From a virus, in the IMG/VR virus record IMGVR_UViG_3300024520_000017, positions 1 through 41,981 of that record: DNA of 41,981 nucleotides; one strand, written 5' to 3'. Below, in pieces: positions 20,993 through 29,629 of this stretch (position 1 is the stretch's first letter; every line of letters begins with the position of its first letter). The notes beneath the pieces were generated by a model that did no database searches, was not told where the DNA came from, and saw only the letters and a list, made by a program, of their open reading frames with translations. A program made the position numbers and the translations under genes.

Positions 20993-21058
20993 AAAAAAAG
21001 GGCCTCCTTTGTGGAGAACCCTCAGCTTACTAACTTTCGGTATAGTCATATTGTACCA
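20993..21058 (-). promoter_or_regulatory. Promoter-14-mer-terminator cassette C2
   Basis: TGGTACAAT (21050-21058), 12 bases, AAAGTTAGTAAGCT (21024-21037), a hairpin of about nine pairs with one bulge (21000-21022), then seven T. It lies just after the stop of the 21076 gene and before the SD-less gene at 20948. Confidence 0.75.
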
Positions 21059-21075
21059 CTTCCATACCTGATAAT

Positions 21076-21456
21076 CTAATTTGCTAATATTGCTTGTTTC
21101 ATTTTAAGGACGTCTATCTTTGTGTTTAGCGTAGTCCAACGATGTACTTTCCTCAACAATTCACTACCTTTACCCGACATGCCGGCATCCCTAATGACAC
21201 TCTTGATTAAAAGAACGGCCTCAGGTCCCCCATCTACACCTGCTGCCTTTTTAGCCCAGGTATAAATATCCTCCATCTCTTTACCCATTGTGTCCAGCCC
21301 ATCATCGAGTCCTAGTAGTATAGATAGGTCCTGCATGTCCTTTAGTCCCGTAATGCCCTTAAGATCTTCAACATGCGAAACCTCGGGACCTCTTCTATCT
21401 TGTAGGCCTATCTCTTCTCTTTGTAAGACCTTGGCTAAAGGGACTCTGTCGCTCAC
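21076..21456 (-). CDS. Helical protein, short paralogue of the 20442 gene
   Basis: A 126-residue protein sharing the IYxWAK and Leu-x-x-x-Asp patterns with the protein at 20442-20948 but lacking its long coiled coil. The start is a GTG overlapping the stop of the spike gene (TAGTG). Position directly after a large fibre/spike gene suggests an assembly factor. That is inference only. The gene is followed at once by cassette C2. Confidence 0.7.
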   Translation of the reverse strand: MSDRVPLAKVLQREEIGLQDRRGPEVSHVEDLKGITGLKDMQDLSILLGLDDGLDTMGKEMEDIYTWAKKAAGVDGGPEAVLLIKSVIRDAGMSGKGSELLRKVHRWTTLNTKIDVLKMKQAILAN

Positions 21457-23054
21457 TAGAACAGTTCCACCCAGTTAATGGCCACATCTACTGTGGAGTT
21501 TGTGCCGGCTGACGTTTGTTGAGCTGTCACTGTGAACACGTCCCCAGGATTCAGCCTGAATCTGGTGGGATCTAGATTAAACAACCTATTGCCCGAAGAG
21601 TTCAACACACTGGAAAATTGTGTACTTCCCCCGGATATCGCAGTCGCAGCAGAGTCCTTCTCCACCACAGAGTCACTGGCATCCACATCGGCGTAGGAAG
21701 CTGCGGTTAAGGCACCATTCACTCTGAATCTTATTCTGACAGGTTTATTACCTACGGAGGTAGATACTTCCAAAAAGGTAAGCTGTATTCTGGTTCTATT
21801 CTCCTCTCCTTGGTACACTGGTTTATTTCTTACAGAGAGTATGGGTTGTTCCGAGCCCTCATCAACGTCAGTGTCCTCCGCATCTGCCGAGTTTCTTACA
21901 AAGTGATTGTTTGGTTCTTTACCCTCTATAAACCCAGCTATGGAGGGGCTAAGCATCTCTATATTAGAGGTATTAGAGGTGTTAATAACCGACATAAATA
22001 CGGGAAGTGTTGGATTTTGAACAGAGGTTAGAGTATTAGCATTGGCGTATTGAATAGAATGAACTCTGACCAGTTTCCCTGTGGCAGGATCTTCTATAAA
22101 AAAGGATATCATTCCGTACCCCAACCACTGGTATCTTATTTGATAGACGTTTCCCTTGGTTGTATCTAGGGTAACCCCACTATTTCCTGTACCATCCATG
22201 ACATCATCACTCCAAGATGTTTGTGCAACCCAGGTGTCGGTCGCCGCGATCCCTGTAACAACGTTGGTAACTCCACCAGTGACTGCTGCTCCAGTGGTAT
22301 CCGTGTCCGCAAAGGAATAAGATCCCCCATGAGCTGCCGCATCATAAGATATAAAGGTAACTGTGGATCCAGCTGCATAGGTTCTCCACCCTGTACCAAC
22401 CCCGCTGAAGTCCCCAGCAGCTATGTCATTAGCTGTGGTAGTAGTATCTCCAGAGGTTGCGTCTGTAACTTCCACTGGCCCCCCGTCCCCATCTAAAGTA
22501 ACCGTGACTGTACCTGCAGATGTGGCCTTCGTAGTGACGATAAGCTGAACTATCTTACAGGCCCCACCACTTCTTCTTAAAACTCCAAAATCGGCCCCAT
22601 TGTAGCCAAAAAAATACCCATCTGAGGACGACCCCACACCCATTATTTGTTCGGAGCCGGCCACACCTATGGTGTAGATGGTAGTGAATCTGGCCAAACC
22701 TCCCTGACCCGCATTGTATTTGACTGGGATTTTGGTGAGTGCTATAGCTGCTTGATTGGCGGATGCTCCTGTGGATATCTTTAACCTGTTGGTATCTATG
22801 GTGGCAGTGCCCCCATTCAATCTAGTCTCCATGATCCTACCGTTTATATTATAAGGAAAAGTAACCTGCACCACAGGAGTTGGCTCTACTGCAGAGAGTT
22901 CCCCAAAAGCAGAACGCCCTCCCCCACCAAAATCTATTATCTGGTTATCTCTATTATCTACAAGAAACACCTTTTTACCAGCTGTATTACTGATATGAAT
23001 ATGTTCTTCTTGGTCTATTGCTGGTTGTGTATTTCCTTTGTGTACGTTTGGCAT
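21456..23054 (-). CDS. Large beta-rich virion protein (spike/fibre-like)
   Basis: A 532-residue protein. The N-terminus (HIHISNTAGKKVFLVDNRDN) leads into a lectin-like beta sandwich around 60-170 (FTTIYTIGVAGSEQIMGVGS), a long central part and a C-terminal domain with RIQLTFLEVSTSVGNKPVRI. Composition and size are those of a structural surface protein that may bind host glycans. No catalytic motif seen. It is the first structural gene after the glycan cassette and lies behind cassette C3. Its ATG lacks a Shine-Dalgarno site. Confidence 0.7.
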   Translation of the reverse strand: MPNVHKGNTQPAIDQEEHIHISNTAGKKVFLVDNRDNQIIDFGGGGRSAFGELSAVEPTPVVQVTFPYNINGRIMETRLNGGTATIDTNRLKISTGASANQAAIALTKIPVKYNAGQGGLARFTTIYTIGVAGSEQIMGVGSSSDGYFFGYNGADFGVLRRSGGACKIVQLIVTTKATSAGTVTVTLDGDGGPVEVTDATSGDTTTTANDIAAGDFSGVGTGWRTYAAGSTVTFISYDAAAHGGSYSFADTDTTGAAVTGGVTNVVTGIAATDTWVAQTSWSDDVMDGTGNSGVTLDTTKGNVYQIRYQWLGYGMISFFIEDPATGKLVRVHSIQYANANTLTSVQNPTLPVFMSVINTSNTSNIEMLSPSIAGFIEGKEPNNHFVRNSADAEDTDVDEGSEQPILSVRNKPVYQGEENRTRIQLTFLEVSTSVGNKPVRIRFRVNGALTAASYADVDASDSVVEKDSAATAISGGSTQFSSVLNSSGNRLFNLDPTRFRLNPGDVFTVTAQQTSAGTNSTVDVAINWVELF

Positions 23055-23056
23055 AT

Positions 23057-23119
23057 AAAATAGGGACCCCTTCTACAGGACCCCAGCTTACTAACTTTAA
23101 GTCTAGCGTTATTATATCA
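23057..23119 (-). promoter_or_regulatory. Promoter-14-mer-terminator cassette C3
   Basis: TGATATAAT (23111-23119), 12 bases, AAAGTTAGTAAGCT (23085-23098), a hairpin GGGGTCCT/GGGTCCCT with one U-U mismatch (23062-23084), and a weak T-run TATTTTAT. The ATG of the 532-residue protein is at 23054. It separates the glycan cassette from the tail genes. Confidence 0.7.
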
Positions 23120-23122
23120 CCC

Positions 23123-23941
23123 TTACTTTAGGTAATCCAACTGAACAGGTATTTCCCCACTCTTCATCTTATTCATTTGCTCAAAGTGATACTTAGCTGG
23201 AGACTTCCTATCCTTCTTGGCTTGATCCGGAGACCAACTGTCGTGGTCAAACCCCATACACTCATTGGTCTGATCTATAAACTGCCTATAACCCAAGAGA
23301 TCGGCCCGTTGTGCTATAGCTACATTATCCCACGCAAACCCCTCGTAATCATACTGTGGGTCCATTCCCCCTAACTCCCTAATGACAAAGTTAGGTATAG
23401 CTGCGTAATTTAGTTCCCAGTCTGGTGGGTTACACATGTAGAATGTACCTTGGTCTGTCCTCATTCTAGGATCTTCCCAAGTCATATTAAAGGGTTTCTG
23501 CTTATAAGGCTCTTCAAAAACTGTTATTAGACCTTTCTTATCCACCCTATCATCCTTACCCGGGTTGCTGTATTGATGTCCTACTCCCGTTACGAGAACT
23601 CCCTCAGGGTGTTCCTTGTGGTGAAACCAATACTTCTCTAGAGAATCGTGGGGTATCCATATAAAGTCTTGCAAACAGACTATCAGTTCACCCTCGCAAC
23701 TGCTAAATCCTTGGTTATCTGCATGGGCCAGGTTAGTTAGTGCCCCCTCCTTCATAGAATCTTGTCTGACGTACTTAAGCCTTGGATCGTTGATATACTC
23801 TTTAACTAGAGCCTCTCGCTCTCTCCACAACCCATCTACTATGATCAGTTCGAAGTCCTCCTCGGTCTGACGCATCATGTTAGCCCACAATATGTCTATC
23901 CCACCGTACCTATTAGTGAGGTTCATTACTGATATTTTCAT
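23123..23941 (-). CDS. Family-2-like glycosyltransferase
   Basis: A 272-residue protein with a GT-A start (MKISVMNLTNRYGGIDILWA), FELIIVDGLWRERE near residue 36, and CEGELIVCLQDFIWIP near 90, where a DxD-type metal site is expected (here LQDF). Trp/Asp-rich motifs follow (YEGFAWDNVAIAQRADLLGY, typical of the end of GT-A domains). It should transfer a sugar from a nucleotide sugar. It is the last gene of the glycan operon. The ATG overlaps the previous TGA as ATGA. Confidence 0.8.
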   Translation of the reverse strand: MKISVMNLTNRYGGIDILWANMMRQTEEDFELIIVDGLWREREALVKEYINDPRLKYVRQDSMKEGALTNLAHADNQGFSSCEGELIVCLQDFIWIPHDSLEKYWFHHKEHPEGVLVTGVGHQYSNPGKDDRVDKKGLITVFEEPYKQKPFNMTWEDPRMRTDQGTFYMCNPPDWELNYAAIPNFVIRELGGMDPQYDYEGFAWDNVAIAQRADLLGYRQFIDQTNECMGFDHDSWSPDQAKKDRKSPAKYHFEQMNKMKSGEIPVQLDYLK

Positions 23942-24489
23942 TTTTTCACCGCCGCCCATCCTATAAACGATTTCTTACTTACTATAATCTTATCTCTAGC
24001 ACAGAAGTAGAAAGGTCCCCTAGGTAGACCCTCTGGAAAAGCATGGTGGGTTTTGTTGACTCCGTAATCCACAAACTCCAAAGCTCTCCCACACACCAAA
24101 CAATTAGGACTTTCGTCAGAGGGTATAAAAAAGTCAGCATCCCTACCCTCCTCCTTTAGTTTTCTTATCAGTGGATCGAAATACTCATCGTTCACTACCC
24201 TACCTGTGCCTTTACCTACAGGCCTAAGGACGGGTATTAACTCCCTAAATAGGTTCCTGTAAGCGTGGAGTCTGTGAGTGCCGTCTAGTACTGCGTTGTT
24301 TTCGTCTATAACAATGGGAGGAAAGATAGAGCCCTTGTCTAGCTCCTTGGTATAAACCTTAAGCTTAGGTGCTTGGGTATTGTGCTCTGCCGGGTCGTCT
24401 ATTAAGTCTACTGGGAATTCCACTATCTCCCAGTCCTTCTCGTCACCGGATACACTATGAATTACGTGTTTCTTAAGCGCTTCTATCAA
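23938..24489 (-). CDS. ParB/Srx-fold protein with zinc-binding C-terminus
   Basis: A 183-residue protein. Residues about 55-80 carry the ParB-fold box (IVIDENNAVLDGTHRLHAYR), and the C-terminal part has CLVC (Cys 130, 133), KTHHAF (His 148-149) and FCARD (Cys 163), a likely zinc site. In a glycan operon it is unlikely to be a partition protein; ParB-fold relatives such as SerK are small-molecule kinases, so a metabolite- or sugar-modifying role is possible. The TTG start has AAGGAG four bases upstream and overlaps the epimerase stop by 17 bases. Confidence 0.75.
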   Translation of the reverse strand: MIEALKKHVIHSVSGDEKDWEIVEFPVDLIDDPAEHNTQAPKLKVYTKELDKGSIFPPIVIDENNAVLDGTHRLHAYRNLFRELIPVLRPVGKGTGRVVNDEYFDPLIRKLKEEGRDADFFIPSDESPNCLVCGRALEFVDYGVNKTHHAFPEGLPRGPFYFCARDKIIVSKKSFIGWAAVKK

Positions 24490-25426
24490 ACCACTCCTTT
24501 AAACTCAGTATCCCTGGTTTAGCATCAATTGCAGGCTCCCAGTTCAGGTCTTTCTTAAGTTTTGAGATATCTGACACGTAGTACTTCTGATCCGCAGGTC
24601 TCCAGTCGTCATAGGATATCCCTGTGTCTATATCAGCTATATCAATGAGATCCATAAGAGAGATGACATTCTCTGGACCCCCTCCTGTGTTATAGGCCTG
24701 GCCACTAACCTTATCCTTATTCTTCCACGCTAAGTCGTAGAGTCTCACTAAATCGTCTACGTGCAACACATCCCTAACTTGATGCCCATTCCCAAAGATT
24801 GTGATAGGTAATCCATCTCTATTTGCTATTAAAAACCACGCCACCCATCCCTGCTCCTCTGCTCCGTGTTGATAAGGCCCATAAATACAGGACTGTCTGA
24901 ATGATACTGTAGGTATGTCATATATCCTGCTATAGTCTAAGACGTACTGATCTGCGGCCCCCTTAGATACTCCGTAAGGTGTGTGAAAGTTTAATTGTGT
25001 ATCTTCCCCCACAGGCTCGTCTACTTGTATATCCCCATAAACCTTGTTGGTGGAGGCAAAGACTACGAATGGTTTTATATCGTGCCTACGTGCATACTCT
25101 AGTACCTCAAAGGTTGTTACGGTGTTTGAAAATAAATCTAATCTGGGACTCTTTATGGACTTCCCTACCCCCACCTGCGCCGCCATGTGGAATATAGCGT
25201 CTACAGCAGGCATGAGTCCTAAGCCGTCTATTACGTCCTCCTGTATGTGTTGGTAGTTAGGATATTTCCTTAGTACCTCCAGATTATCCTTGGACCCCCT
25301 ACGGCTCATGTTGTCTATTCCATAGACCTCAAGTCCTTGGTCAAGATAATATACAGCAATGTTGGTTCCTATAAACCCGCAGGAACCAGTTATCAGTACC
25401 CTCTCACACCTTGTTGTTACAGTCAT
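24473..25426 (-). CDS. NAD-dependent nucleotide-sugar epimerase/dehydratase
   Basis: A 317-residue extended short-chain dehydrogenase. The NAD-binding GSCGFIG lies at residues 14-20, FHMAAQVGVG near 80, and the catalytic YGVSK (Tyr 151, Lys 155) with Ser/Thr at 125-126. SFRQSCIYGPYQHG and GNGHQVRDVLHVDDL are the usual substrate-side motifs of the GalE/RmlB-like group. It would convert one nucleotide-activated hexose to another as donor for the neighbouring transferases. Exact substrate cannot be told. ATG overlaps the upstream stop as ATGA. Confidence 0.9.
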   Translation of the reverse strand: MTVTTRCERVLITGSCGFIGTNIAVYYLDQGLEVYGIDNMSRRGSKDNLEVLRKYPNYQHIQEDVIDGLGLMPAVDAIFHMAAQVGVGKSIKSPRLDLFSNTVTTFEVLEYARRHDIKPFVVFASTNKVYGDIQVDEPVGEDTQLNFHTPYGVSKGAADQYVLDYSRIYDIPTVSFRQSCIYGPYQHGAEEQGWVAWFLIANRDGLPITIFGNGHQVRDVLHVDDLVRLYDLAWKNKDKVSGQAYNTGGGPENVISLMDLIDIADIDTGISYDDWRPADQKYYVSDISKLKKDLNWEPAIDAKPGILSLKEWFDRSA

Positions 25427-26157
25427 AACTTAGTGAACTCCTCTCTCCAGGGCCTAGCCATTTGCTTTGGATATAACTTGTTGTAGTACTCCTCAGGATA
25501 GTCCCCGAACTCTTCCTTGAATAACTCCCTGTTCTCTTCGTGATGCTTACTTTGTTCTCCCACGATTTGGGTAGTTGATGAGTCCTTATGTTGGAAACAA
25601 GTTTTTGTGGTATACGCAGTTTGTAAACCGTACGACCTAATCTCACTCCAGAAGTACCAATCCTCGTAAGCCCCACCAGTCCCCTTGAAGTGTTCTGGGA
25701 ATGGGAACCCGTTATTCCTTATGACAAAGCATGATGATTGGCACCATCTCTCCATACCTGTGGCAAAAGTCTTGTCCCCAATCTTCATCTCCTCATCGTA
25801 GAAACACATTCTAGGGTGTACCGAGACTGTTCCTTCGTCTCTTAAGATATCAAAGCAAACCTCCCAGAAGTTAGGGGCTATACGTACGTCGTTGTTTGTA
25901 AGGAGTAGGTATTTACCCCTAGCTATAGCAATCCCATCGTTTATCGATTTAATAAAACCCTTATTGTGGCGGTGATAAATGTAGGTATCAGCCTGCTCTT
26001 TTAGGTAACCTGAACCCATAGGAGAGTTATCATCGATTATTATTATCTCATAGCCCGGTAGATCAGCCGCCTTTAGTGAGTGGATTGTGTTTTTGGTTAG
26101 TTGTAATAGCTCCTCGTTAGCTATGTAACAAGGGATGATGATTGATAGTTCAGGCAT
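25423..26157 (-). CDS. Family-2 glycosyltransferase (GT-A)
   Basis: A 244-residue classical GT2 enzyme: LSIIIPCYIANEELL at the start, IIIIDDNSPMGSG (Asp 42-43), HNKGFIKSINDGIAIARGKY, and the metal-binding LLTNNDVRI at about 86-93. The aspartate pair and NND bind the nucleotide sugar. ERWCQSSCFVIR and GAYEDWYFW are acceptor-side motifs. Overlaps on both sides (ATGA downstream, 8 bases upstream) tie it to the operon. Confidence 0.92.
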   Translation of the reverse strand: MPELSIIIPCYIANEELLQLTKNTIHSLKAADLPGYEIIIIDDNSPMGSGYLKEQADTYIYHRHNKGFIKSINDGIAIARGKYLLLTNNDVRIAPNFWEVCFDILRDEGTVSVHPRMCFYDEEMKIGDKTFATGMERWCQSSCFVIRNNGFPFPEHFKGTGGAYEDWYFWSEIRSYGLQTAYTTKTCFQHKDSSTTQIVGEQSKHHEENRELFKEEFGDYPEEYYNKLYPKQMARPWREEFTKL

Positions 26158-26965
26158 TCTCTATACCTCTTAGTAGATCTTCTGCATACCTCTGTGCCGA
26201 GTAGTGCTTTAGAATGAACTCTCTTGGATACATACCAGACAAAGTCCACTTCTTAACGTATTCCAGGGCCTTAGTGTTATCTCCTGACACACTCACAGGA
26301 ATGCCACAACTAAGCGCTTCTAGCACTGTTCTTCCACTTCCTTCCCACCCGGTTATATCTACTAGCTCTGACTTGTTGAACAGTTCCCTTATGAATTCCA
26401 CCTCGTAATACCCAAGCATAATGTTTGTGCCCGCCTTCACACAGTGTCCTAGTATTTCATACCCATCGGGCTGCACTGTACCTAGTAACAAGCCTTTATC
26501 CTTGTACCTATCAGCGAAGATGTTTTGCCTTTTCCACTGACTAAAGGTTGCGGGATAAAATGCCTCATACTCTTTCTTCAAATTCATGGGCTTGAAAAAC
26601 CTGCCATCAGTACCAAAGGCTGTAATTGCCCTAATCCCCGCTGGTCTTATTTGATTAGTTACCTCGTCTGCCTCCGGGAACACCACGTCATAGGCCCTCA
26701 GAGCTTCCACGTTCAATCCTAAGTTAGTTGTAAGCACCAAGCCCTTCCTAGCCTCATACTTTGAGAGTTGTGGTATAAACTCGCTTGTAGAGTTGTCCCA
26801 GTTAAGTATGAAGTCAGAGTCATCGGGGATCTCTATGTCTAATCCTAAATGCCAGCGTACGTTGTGTTTCTTCTCTATTATTTCAAATGCAGCACGTAGA
26901 CCATCTCGCCACTTAGGGAACACCCACTCTGCCTTATTGAAGTACCATACGACATCTATGTTCAT
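26150..26965 (-). CDS. GT-B glycosyltransferase (family-4-like)
   Basis: A 271-residue protein with a C-terminal GT-B nucleotide-sugar site, DITGWEGSGRTVLEALSCGI at about residues 209-228, corresponding to the E-x7-E pattern of family 4. The N-terminal part (MNIDVVWYFNKAEWVF) is a shortened Rossmann domain. It is shorter than usual (about 350-400), so the acceptor domain is reduced. Its start overlaps the previous TGA as ATGA. Confidence 0.8.
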   Translation of the reverse strand: MNIDVVWYFNKAEWVFPKWRDGLRAAFEIIEKKHNVRWHLGLDIEIPDDSDFILNWDNSTSEFIPQLSKYEARKGLVLTTNLGLNVEALRAYDVVFPEADEVTNQIRPAGIRAITAFGTDGRFFKPMNLKKEYEAFYPATFSQWKRQNIFADRYKDKGLLLGTVQPDGYEILGHCVKAGTNIMLGYYEVEFIRELFNKSELVDITGWEGSGRTVLEALSCGIPVSVSGDNTKALEYVKKWTLSGMYPREFILKHYSAQRYAEDLLRGIENA

Positions 26966-27636
26966 AACTCCCCCTCCCTTATCCAGTGGGCTCTGTTAAC
27001 ATCGCACCTCTCACGGTACCACTTATCCTCTTCACTCATGTTGTTGGAGTCCATATACCAGGTCTCATGCTCGAAAACGTATGGATAGTTAGATCTTATA
27101 GAGGGTTTGGTTGCGTCTATACTACCTCCGGGCCGAAACACCTCAAATGCCCCATCTATAGGAGCTTCGAAAAACTCGCACCTTGTTTGATCGCCGTATA
27201 GTGGTTTGGACCAAAACTGAGCCTCCCACCTAACCGCCTCTCTTCTACCCGCATAGTGCTCCGGCAAGTTATCTATGCGATAGGCGGGGCCTGCGGAGTG
27301 GTAGTTCTTATACTTGGGATCATTTAAAGCGTTAACCCAGTACTCCAAAGCATCTAGTGGACACTCCTCCATTGGTATCATATCTGGATCACATACTGCG
27401 AAGTTCCCTCCTTTAGGGACTAAGTCGTGCTTCCACGGTGCCCACTTACTATGGTTTGTTTCCAAATTGTAGACTCTGTACTTAGTCTTTTCCAAATACT
27501 CAAGTAGTGGCGGGTAAGTTGAGTTGTTATTAACAATCATTATCTGTGCCTGCTTTGTACTTTCTAACCACGGAACTAACTTCTCTTTAAGGTTTTTAAC
27601 CCTGTCTCTTACGATTATAAATACGGGAATTCTCAC
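26962..27636 (-). CDS. Glycosyltransferase, GT-A type
   Basis: A 224-residue protein. RIPVFIIVRDRVKNLKEKLV at the start, IMIVNNNSTYPPLLEYL near 33, and FAVCDPDMIPMEECPLDAL near 80 with the Asp-x-Asp metal site (CDPDM) are typical GT-A features. EVFRPGGSIDATKPSIRSN and a Trp-rich end complete a compact enzyme. Specificity is unknown. The start is a GTG overlapping the methyltransferase stop as GTGA. Confidence 0.82.
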   Translation of the reverse strand: MRIPVFIIVRDRVKNLKEKLVPWLESTKQAQIMIVNNNSTYPPLLEYLEKTKYRVYNLETNHSKWAPWKHDLVPKGGNFAVCDPDMIPMEECPLDALEYWVNALNDPKYKNYHSAGPAYRIDNLPEHYAGRREAVRWEAQFWSKPLYGDQTRCEFFEAPIDGAFEVFRPGGSIDATKPSIRSNYPYVFEHETWYMDSNNMSEEDKWYRERCDVNRAHWIREGEL

Positions 27637-28145
27637 TTGGGTTTCCTTCCATAACCAAGTATCTCATCAGGCATGGAGTCATTAGCTCCGTCTGACCAAC
27701 AGCCTATACTTGTGACTATCTCCTCGTATCCCTCCAACCACTCCAACATAGAAGTCTCAAAAAACCTCCAGTAATCGCTGGGGTGTGGGTGAAACTTATG
27801 TTTTAAACTGGGAACAGTGATGAGGAGCCATCCCCCCGGTCTTAGCACTCTTCTCATCTGACTGATAGTTACCCAGAACTTATCATCATGTTCTAACGTG
27901 TCGGTACAAGTAACAAGATCAAACGATGGTCGTTTCCACTTCTTACCTATATCATGCGCGTTCATGACAATGTCCACGTTCTTACCCTCCCTCATATCCA
28001 AACCTACATAAGTATTATGGTTAGGAATAAAGTCTCTCACAGTTCCGACACCGCCCTCGTCTTTTGAACCGATATCCAAAACCCTATCAAAGGGGCCGTG
28101 CTTCTCACCGAAGGCTTTTAAGAACTTTTCGACTTGTTTAATCAT
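27633..28145 (-). CDS. SAM-dependent methyltransferase, class I
   Basis: A 170-residue protein with a class I methyltransferase core: RVLDIGSKDEGGVG (motif I, about residues 21-34), YVGLDMREG (motif II), FDLVTCTDTLEH (motif IV) and RVLRPGGWLLITVPS (motif V/VI). The C-terminus (PHPSDYWRFF) resembles enzymes methylating sugars or lipid-linked intermediates. In this operon it probably methylates a glycan. ATG overlaps the next upstream stop as ATGA. Confidence 0.88.
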   Translation of the reverse strand: MIKQVEKFLKAFGEKHGPFDRVLDIGSKDEGGVGTVRDFIPNHNTYVGLDMREGKNVDIVMNAHDIGKKWKRPSFDLVTCTDTLEHDDKFWVTISQMRRVLRPGGWLLITVPSLKHKFHPHPSDYWRFFETSMLEWLEGYEEIVTSIGCWSDGANDSMPDEILGYGRKPK

Positions 28146-28738
28146 GATTTAAACATTCCAAACCCGCTGTGGTGTAAAACACTCAGATCCAGCTTCTCTG
28201 TCTTTATGTCCACCCAAGCTTCAAATAGCCCATCCATCTTAATGTCATCCATAATCACAACCTTACCCTCACCTATAAGTGGTAGATATTCTTTCATTTC
28301 TCTCCGTACTGCTTCCTCGGTATGTTCTGCGTCGATGAATAAGAGGTCAGTCTTAGACCAGTCTAGGTCTTTAGGCCACACACCCATGTCCGAGTCATCT
28401 CCTATTATCTTTGTTAATTGTGGGTAATGTTCCTTGATGTATGAGAACTCCAGTCCGTGTTCTGCTAGTGTTATAGAGTACAGTTTGGAATTGTTGGCCA
28501 ACTGTGAAAGCATACACAGTGCTGAAGTCCCCATAGCTCCACCTAACTCCACCACTTGTTTAGGCTCGAGTACCTTAATTAAACACGCTAGCCACTGATA
28601 ATACAAGCTGTTCTTAGTGTCCATCACGTCGTTGTAACTTCCTTGGGCTACGTTCTTTAAATAGGGCTTGAGTAACTCAACATCGTACGTTTCTAACTCC
28701 TTGAAAACCTTATCGTTTAATTCCTTTAGCGATCCCAC
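28142..28738 (-). CDS. SAM-dependent methyltransferase, second type
   Basis: A 198-residue protein with VVELGGAMGTSALCMLSQLA (SAM loop) and KTDLLFIDAEHTEEAVRREM followed by KVVIMDDI, the pattern of the Methyltransf_24/CmcI-like group, which often methylates hydroxyl groups of sugars. The start is a GTG with GGAGG ten bases upstream, overlapping the zinc-ribbon gene by 13 bases. Acts on a small or glycan substrate by inference from its neighbours. Confidence 0.85.
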   Translation of the reverse strand: MGSLKELNDKVFKELETYDVELLKPYLKNVAQGSYNDVMDTKNSLYYQWLACLIKVLEPKQVVELGGAMGTSALCMLSQLANNSKLYSITLAEHGLEFSYIKEHYPQLTKIIGDDSDMGVWPKDLDWSKTDLLFIDAEHTEEAVRREMKEYLPLIGEGKVVIMDDIKMDGLFEAWVDIKTEKLDLSVLHHSGFGMFKS

Positions 28739-28932
28739 TTAGCTACATCCTCCGGTCTCTTCTCACTACCAGTATAGGGGTTTCTAGTTCTCTGTCTGTA
28801 TCTGTAATTAGTCTCACACCTCAGGGAACAAAAGAATGTGTCGTACACTCCTCCTCTTGATCTAGTCCTTGGTCTGTCTGTTTCTATCTTCTTACCACAC
28901 TCGGGGCACTCCTCGGTTCTTTTTTCTGCCAT
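28726..28932 (-). CDS. Zinc-ribbon protein
   Basis: A 68-residue protein with CPECGKK near residue 9 and FFCSLRCET near 33-41, a two-pair zinc ribbon of the kind found in small DNA- or RNA-binding proteins, and an Arg-rich end (YRYRQRTRNPY). It starts at an ATG overlapping the stop of the 41-residue gene as TAATG. Role within the glycan operon unknown; it could regulate the operon. Confidence 0.75.
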   Translation of the reverse strand: MAEKRTEECPECGKKIETDRPRTRSRGGVYDTFFCSLRCETNYRYRQRTRNPYTGSEKRPEDVAKWDR

Positions 28933-29057
28933 TAAATCTCCTTTAGCCTTCTAAGTAATTTTAGCTTCTTATCTAGCCTACGAAAGCACAGTGAACAGAG
29001 TTGTACCCGTCCCTGATAGGCTAGTTCTCGCTCATTTCTGCATAGGTAGCAGGTCAT
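28932..29057 (-). CDS. 41-residue zinc-finger protein
   Basis: A very short reading frame with CYLC near the start and CSLC at about residues 22-25, followed by a Lys/Arg/Leu helix (KKLKLLRRLKEI). Both ends overlap coding neighbours: ATGA with the glycosyltransferase stop and TAATG with the next start. That precise linkage, plus the two Cys pairs, supports a real gene. Likely a mini zinc-binding protein. Confidence 0.7.
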   Translation of the reverse strand: MTCYLCRNERELAYQGRVQLCSLCFRRLDKKLKLLRRLKEI

Positions 29058-29629
29058 TTTTTAAAATCCTCATCCCACTGGACTGCTACGTTTGTCCAAG
29101 TGTATTCCTTGTTGGCCCACTTCATCATAGGCCCTCTTATCTCCTCTTGTCTCTTCGGGTCTTTAAGTAGAGCAATAAGCTCATCCCTAAACTTCTCCCT
29201 TACCTCCTTGTCATATATGTCCCCCTGAACCTTAACCCCATGCTGTACCGTGGTCTCAAGTGCTGCGTACTCTATAACTACGGGCACACAACCAAGCATC
29301 TGGGCCTTCATTGCTGTAATACAGGAGATCTCTCCGAAGTGCGTTGGGTAAGCCCACACTCCCGCTGTGGCCATTACCTTGTGTATCTCATCCTGTGAGA
29401 CTCTCCCCATATGATTAATACCATCAGCTTCCATCATCTTATTCATCTTATTCATCCAAGCCATTCGTTCTGGGTTATCCCCATAGAACCTTTTAAAAAG
29501 TGTCCAACCATAGTAGACGTCTAGCTCTGCCTCGGGTACAGCCTTTTTAACCCCGGGCCATATCTTTAGCAAGTGTTCTAATCCTCTATCATATGAACTT
29601 GTGTATATTACTTTAGTTGGTTTGTTCAT
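29054..29629 (-). CDS. GT-B glycosyltransferase C-terminal half (split enzyme)
   Basis: A 191-residue protein that contains only the C-terminal, nucleotide-sugar-binding domain of a family-4 glycosyltransferase: KVIYTSSYDRGLEHLLKIWP at the start, HMGRVSQDEIHKVMA, and HFGEISCITAMKAQMLGCVP at about 125-144 with the E-x7-type pattern. The missing N-terminal domain matches the end of the 619-residue protein two genes upstream, so the two probably associate. ATG overlaps the methyltransferase stop (ATGA). An in-frame start at 29653 exists but lies deep in the previous gene. Confidence 0.82.
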   Translation of the reverse strand: MNKPTKVIYTSSYDRGLEHLLKIWPGVKKAVPEAELDVYYGWTLFKRFYGDNPERMAWMNKMNKMMEADGINHMGRVSQDEIHKVMATAGVWAYPTHFGEISCITAMKAQMLGCVPVVIEYAALETTVQHGVKVQGDIYDKEVREKFRDELIALLKDPKRQEEIRGPMMKWANKEYTWTNVAVQWDEDFKK

